A stretch of DNA of 64,000 nt from NCBI RefSeq assembly GCF_040183065.1, contig NC_091124.1:67987501-68051500 (forward strand), given 5' to 3'. The notes beneath the pieces were generated by a model, which saw nothing but the letters and a program-made list of their open reading frames with translations, was not told the origin of the DNA and did not search any database. This DNA comes from Periplaneta americana (lineage: Eukaryota; Arthropoda; Insecta; Blattodea; Blattidae). Of this stretch, positions 59,822-64,000 are shown piece after piece (the first letter of the stretch is position 1; each line of letters begins with the position of its first letter). The position numbers were made by a program, and so were the translations under genes.

Positions 59822-60849
59822 TATACTAATAATAAATATGTAGCCGAAAATTTTCTGGCAATTTTCACTTTTCCAAAAATAATTGGTGTTAACATGTATA
59901 ATTATTCATCCTGAGACCGAAAATCGCTTTTTTGACATTTTTGTTTGTATGTCTATCTGTCTGGATGTTTGTTACCTTTTCACGCGATAATGGCTGAACG
60001 GATTTCGATGAAAATTGAAATATAAATTAAGTTCGTTGTAATTTAGATTTTAGGCTATATGGCATTCAAAATACTTCATTTAACGGGGCCTGAATTAAAT
60101 CGAAATATCTCGCTTATTATTGCTTTTTTGTGAAAAATGTTACATAAGAAAAGTTTCTTTAAAAATGATCTCCGATAAGTTCTATTCTATGCAAAATTTG
60201 GTAGGTCTGATAGACTTTTAAAATAACAATACAATACGTTTTCACCGCCGCCTCAGATTGTAGCGTTGTTGTTCCTGCAGTAATTCCCATGTGCAAAATA
60301 TAAAATTTTTGAGTAGGAAGAAAAAACACATTTATTCATTCCATGGCAATGGTACATAGGAGATCGTGAATTTTTACATTTTCGAAAGAAAGAAATATAA
60401 TTACATATCACTGTTTATGCTGCATTACTATTTAAGTTATTTGAAGGTTTCAGAACCATAGTGGGCCAAGCGCCATTTACTGAAGACGTAGAAAACAAGG
60501 GTTAAAATTAAGTTATTACCATAATTCAGTGGAACCATATAGCAAGTAATATAAAGTTTACACATTAAAACTAAATGATATGTCAATCTTAATTAAACTA
60601 TAGTTGCGTGTAATAACAAATAAGAAACATGTTAAAGGTATTGTCATTGCACCAAATGAGTGCTCTCTGGACCAAATTGATCGCAATTTAATTATTTAAA
60701 TACAATTTCAATTAAGTAACATATTAAACGATTTATCCTTCTAACAAACGCGAATGTTCCCTGGATCAAACGTCCTATGTTAATTATGTAATTACTTTAT
60801 ATTTATTTCTAACAGGTGCAGCGGAGCGCACGGGTACGGTTAGTGTAGA
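59822..60849 (+). mobile_element. Helitron-like non-autonomous repeat, longer copy
   Basis: Begins TACTAATAATAAATATGTAG like the copy at 58590. Its end has GGTGCAGCGGAGCGCACGGG, a small GTGC/GCAC hairpin, followed by TTAGT at 60839-60849. Helitrons end in a hairpin and CTRRT; here the first base differs. Non-coding. Confidence 0.5.
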
Positions 60850-60928
60850 ATAAATATGTAGACCAAGTTGAGAATTAAATATTTTCTCCAAGGGGGCATT
60901 ACATATTTAATTGTCTATAAAAATACTG

Positions 60929-60930
60929 CC

Positions 60931-60978
<48 letters not shown>
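60929..60978. repeat. (AAT)n microsatellite
   Basis: About 16 aat units. Confidence 0.95.
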
Positions 60979-60979
<1 letters not shown>

Positions 60980-61419
60980 TTGGCCGACTAGTTTTATTGT
61001 CACGCTCAACTCACATTGAAAGAAGATATAATATAAAATAAGGAAACTATAAATCAGACACTTAAAAGGATAAATGTTGTCCCTGGTAGGGACAAATAAT
61101 AATTAATACATTTTCAGCAGGGGACACCAAATTCTTCCTGGAATCTCTCCCGTCAATTTGCAGACACAAGGAACACTAGAGAAGAGGTCGTAGGTGAGGA
61201 AAGAAGAGGGGTAAGAGAAAGGGAGAAATGAGACATGAATAGAAAAGAGTGAAAGAGAAAGTTGATAGTTTCGACATGGCGTAATAAATTTTCTCATAAA
61301 ACTTAGCACTCGTGAAAAATTACCAACATATTGTAAAATATATACAATAATTATAAATTTATTTAACGTTTCTCAGTCATATGATTTATCATTTGTTGCA
61401 AATTAATATTTGCTAATAC

Positions 61420-62340
61420 ATCTTACTAAAGAAAATATATGAACGTTTTCGCCTATACGGCATCATCAGATATTCAAATGATAAGACGATATCTAAAACG
61501 TAAGACCAATATAGTTCACTGTGATAAATATAACAATAAATTACAATAATTAAAATTATGAGTTACATGTAATGGGAGTCTAATATCGTTGTAAGAAATG
61601 TGTTCAATTTGACTGATTTGTGTATGGTTTTTGTTGACTTGCCGAAAATGTATTATGTAAAAAATAATAGCACTATTAATATATAAAATTGATAAAATAT
61701 GAAAAAGTTTGTACTTATGTATATGTGATACAGTTGACGTGAATTTTATGCAACTATTGCTGATGTTGTAATTAATAATTACAATGTTGTAATAATGTAT
61801 GTTTTGTATGCAGTACAATTTGTTTTGTTGGAATCTTGTATGTATGATTGTTTATCAGATGATTCTTGACTTGTATTATGTACGTGTGAGATGAGTGCAG
61901 TGTTCATTCATATCGATACGTTTTAAAGTACTGTATGCCAATTTGATGTTGGTCGTTTTGGATTCGTAATCAGGGTGTACATGCGATGAACTTATGTGAA
62001 TGTCGAGCCATGTTACTATTTGAAGAGATGAAAAATTTGACCTAATTATATTATGTGTATCTGTGCATTGAAGCGTGTGGTGATGTGTTCTCGTTGTGGC
62101 TTTTCTGTGTACGGAAAGTCAGCAAAAGCCATATACAAATCAGTCAAATTGAACACATTTCTTACAACGATATTAGACTCTCATCACATACAACTGACGA
62201 TTTTAATTATTTTAATTTGTTATGCTTATCACAGTGAACTATATTGGACTTACGTTTTAGATATCGTTATAACATTTGAATATCTGATGATGCCATATAG
62301 GCGAAAACATTCATATATTTTCTTTAGTAATAGGCCTATT
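61420..62340. repeat. Large inverted repeat, about 230-bp arms
   Basis: 61425-61660 and 62095-62335 are reverse complements with few differences (shared TTTTCGCCTATA, GGCATCATCAGATATTCAAA, GATATCTAAAACGTAAG, GTGTTCAATTTGACTGATTT). The spacer of about 430 bp is non-coding. Either a foldback element or two copies of one repeat in opposite orientation. The GATGCCxTATAGGCGAAAACG block recalls Penelope-like element ends, but that is a guess. Confidence 0.65.
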
Positions 62341-62639
62341 ATGGACGTTAGGAAAAGTCCACACATACTCGGATCCATTGTGTTACCTCCAAATTTTGAC
62401 GAGTGCCAGAAATGGCCTTCGAATTTGTCTTGAACTCCGTCAGGACAGTAGTTTTTTTACGTGCCCTGAACTTACGATTATCTAAAAAAAATCTAAATAA
62501 TTTATAGGAAATATTTGAGGATATAAAATTAATGGAACCATCATAACTATAATAAGAAATTTATACACTGGTACTATATGTGAAGTAAAAATGGGTAAAA
62601 AGTCTTTCAGATGACATTTTTGTTACAGAAGGATTGCGA

Positions 62640-63420
62640 CGAGGGTATTGCACTTGCTGATGGCCGAGTAGTAACAGCACAAGAATAAGAACATGCAGAA
62701 TATGTGATTATAAAATTGACAGAAGAATATGACGATTGAAAATTAAAAATAAATGTGGAAAAATGTAGTTTTATGGGGGCTGGTAAAAATATTAGAGCTT
62801 TAGTTGTGAAAGATGGAAAAAGTCTCCTTAAGTGATGTAATGGATTTGAATAATTATGTAGCAAAATTAATAAGGAAGCTAGTTAAGACGATATTGAACA
62901 TAGTCTACCGGTAGGATAAGTAGAGAGATCAGCAACAGTGATGTTGAATGGGATGTTGTGGGACAGAAATACTGTATAATTAAAGACGACAAAATTCAAG
63001 TAGGCCTATATAGATCTGCAGTTCGAAATACAGAGACATATGGAACGGAAACTTGTAAGATGAATCAAAATTTGCGGTCAGAATTATTATCAATGATAAT
63101 GGACTTTTTGAGACGTTCAGCCAGACATTCTAAACGTGAAAAATTAAGAAATGAGATGATTAGACTAAAATGAGTGTGAAAAATTCAAATTTAGATCAAT
63201 TTTAGTGATTTACACATGAAACTGATAGGAGCTAGGAAGTAGCCAAAGCGAGTACTAGAATAAATTCCGTATGGAAGAAGAGGAAGAGATAGACCTGAAA
63301 TGCATGGATGAAGAAAGTCGAGAAAGCAATGTACAAAAAAGGATTCCAAGAACGGGAATGGAAAGAGAGAGAGAGAGAGGATTGAAGAAACAGGATAATA
63401 TAGCTTTTTGGGCACAGGAA
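62640..63420 (+). pseudogene. Heavily decayed RTE-like LINE remnant
   Basis: Pieces in shifting frames read DEGIALADGRVVTAQE, YVIIKLTEEYDD, KINVEKCSFMGAGKNIRALV and, near the end, GRRGRDRPEMHG with KKDSKNGNGK. These fit the distal reverse-transcriptase and C-terminal parts of RTE-like LINEs. Many stops and shifts; an old copy. Confidence 0.6.
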
Positions 63421-63444
63421 GATACTGCTAATGCATTATGAACC

Positions 63445-63553
<109 letters not shown>

Positions 63554-64000
63554 ACAGCGTGTGTTTTGACGTTATTACGACAAAAATAACGAAGCAAATA
63601 GTAGGCCTATGCTTCTTCTAGGAGATGATAAATGTGTACAATAAATTATCATTTCTGACGCAAGAATGTATAACGCTTTTAAGAGTCTTGGATATTTACG
63701 AGTAAAATCTGACTATCGAATAAGTGGTAAATATTACGGAATGGTTATTGCTGTGTGAATTATGCAACTATTTTTATGAAGTAAACTTTGAATCCTTAAA
63801 TTACAAAAAGTACGAAATTGTTGTTAATTTGGTAAAATGCGAAAGCTCTGATGGTGGTCATCGTTCCATGGCTTAAAGGACATACATCTCTGGAAGTTTG
63901 TAATTCACTTGTTTCGAAAAATTATATCGATTTATGTACGCCTACAACTGATAATGTAAACTGTATAAATGTTCGGGGAAAAATAAAAATGTGAAATTAA

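Noticed and set aside
59707-59895. Open frame with repeating Ile-Tyr-Leu
   Set aside because: Translation of the (TATAA)n array.

Overview
The window looks like nuclear DNA of an insect. It is AT-rich and mostly non-coding, with three host genes in a dense field of transposable-element remnants. The element mix (tRNA-headed SINEs, 5'-truncated LINEs with microsatellite tails, Tc1/mariner, pogo, hAT and PIF/Harbinger elements) and the style of the genes suggest a cockroach or a related polyneopteran. The species is an inference.

Host genes. (1) A complete Raf kinase (BRAF/Drosophila Raf type) lies on the minus strand at 26156-28339 as one uninterrupted reading frame. (2) Dynactin subunit 5 (p25) lies on the minus strand at 48522-52246. 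I could place four coding exons with matching splice sites and phases, giving 181 residues, about the size of the human protein. (3) The first coding exon of a conventional protein kinase C lies on the plus strand at 52657-52844; the rest of that gene is beyond the window, so its first intron is over 11 kb. The start codons of DCTN5 and PKC are 410 bp apart and face away from each other, so they probably share a promoter.

Layout. 1-7400: mostly featureless AT-rich DNA with two copies of a 211-bp foldback MITE around a dead mariner-like transposase. 7400-15300: LINE tails, a 1.3-kb broken Tc1 element, an R2-like LINE tail, a 685-bp MITE, an internally deleted pogo element, a SINE with a perfect 16-bp target duplication, and an RNase H-bearing LINE invaded by its own family. 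15300-26150: long gene-free stretch with small MITEs, SINE pieces and a LINE with a (GAT)n tail. 26150-29840: Raf and upstream DNA. 30200-34000: a PIF/Harbinger element inside a LINE tail, with target duplications at both levels. 35000-37600: a deleted mariner, a 643-bp repeat and a decayed ORF of unknown family. 38000-43300: a long LINE, a SINE and two RNase H LINE tails. 44700-48100: pogo-like and Tc1-like MITEs and a SINE. 48500-64000: DCTN5, PKC and the PKC first intron, which carries SINEs, the second copy of the 643/663-bp repeat, a mariner derivative with long inverted repeats, a Helitron-like pair and a LINE remnant.

I saw no tRNA, rRNA or CRISPR array and no LTR retrovirus-like element. 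I found nothing that amounts to a new multi-gene system. The most unexplained items are the 643/663-bp repeat with nested hairpins (36498 and 55409), the decayed unknown ORF at 37150-37575 with its repeated segment, and the LINE family whose stop codon sits almost at its 3' end.
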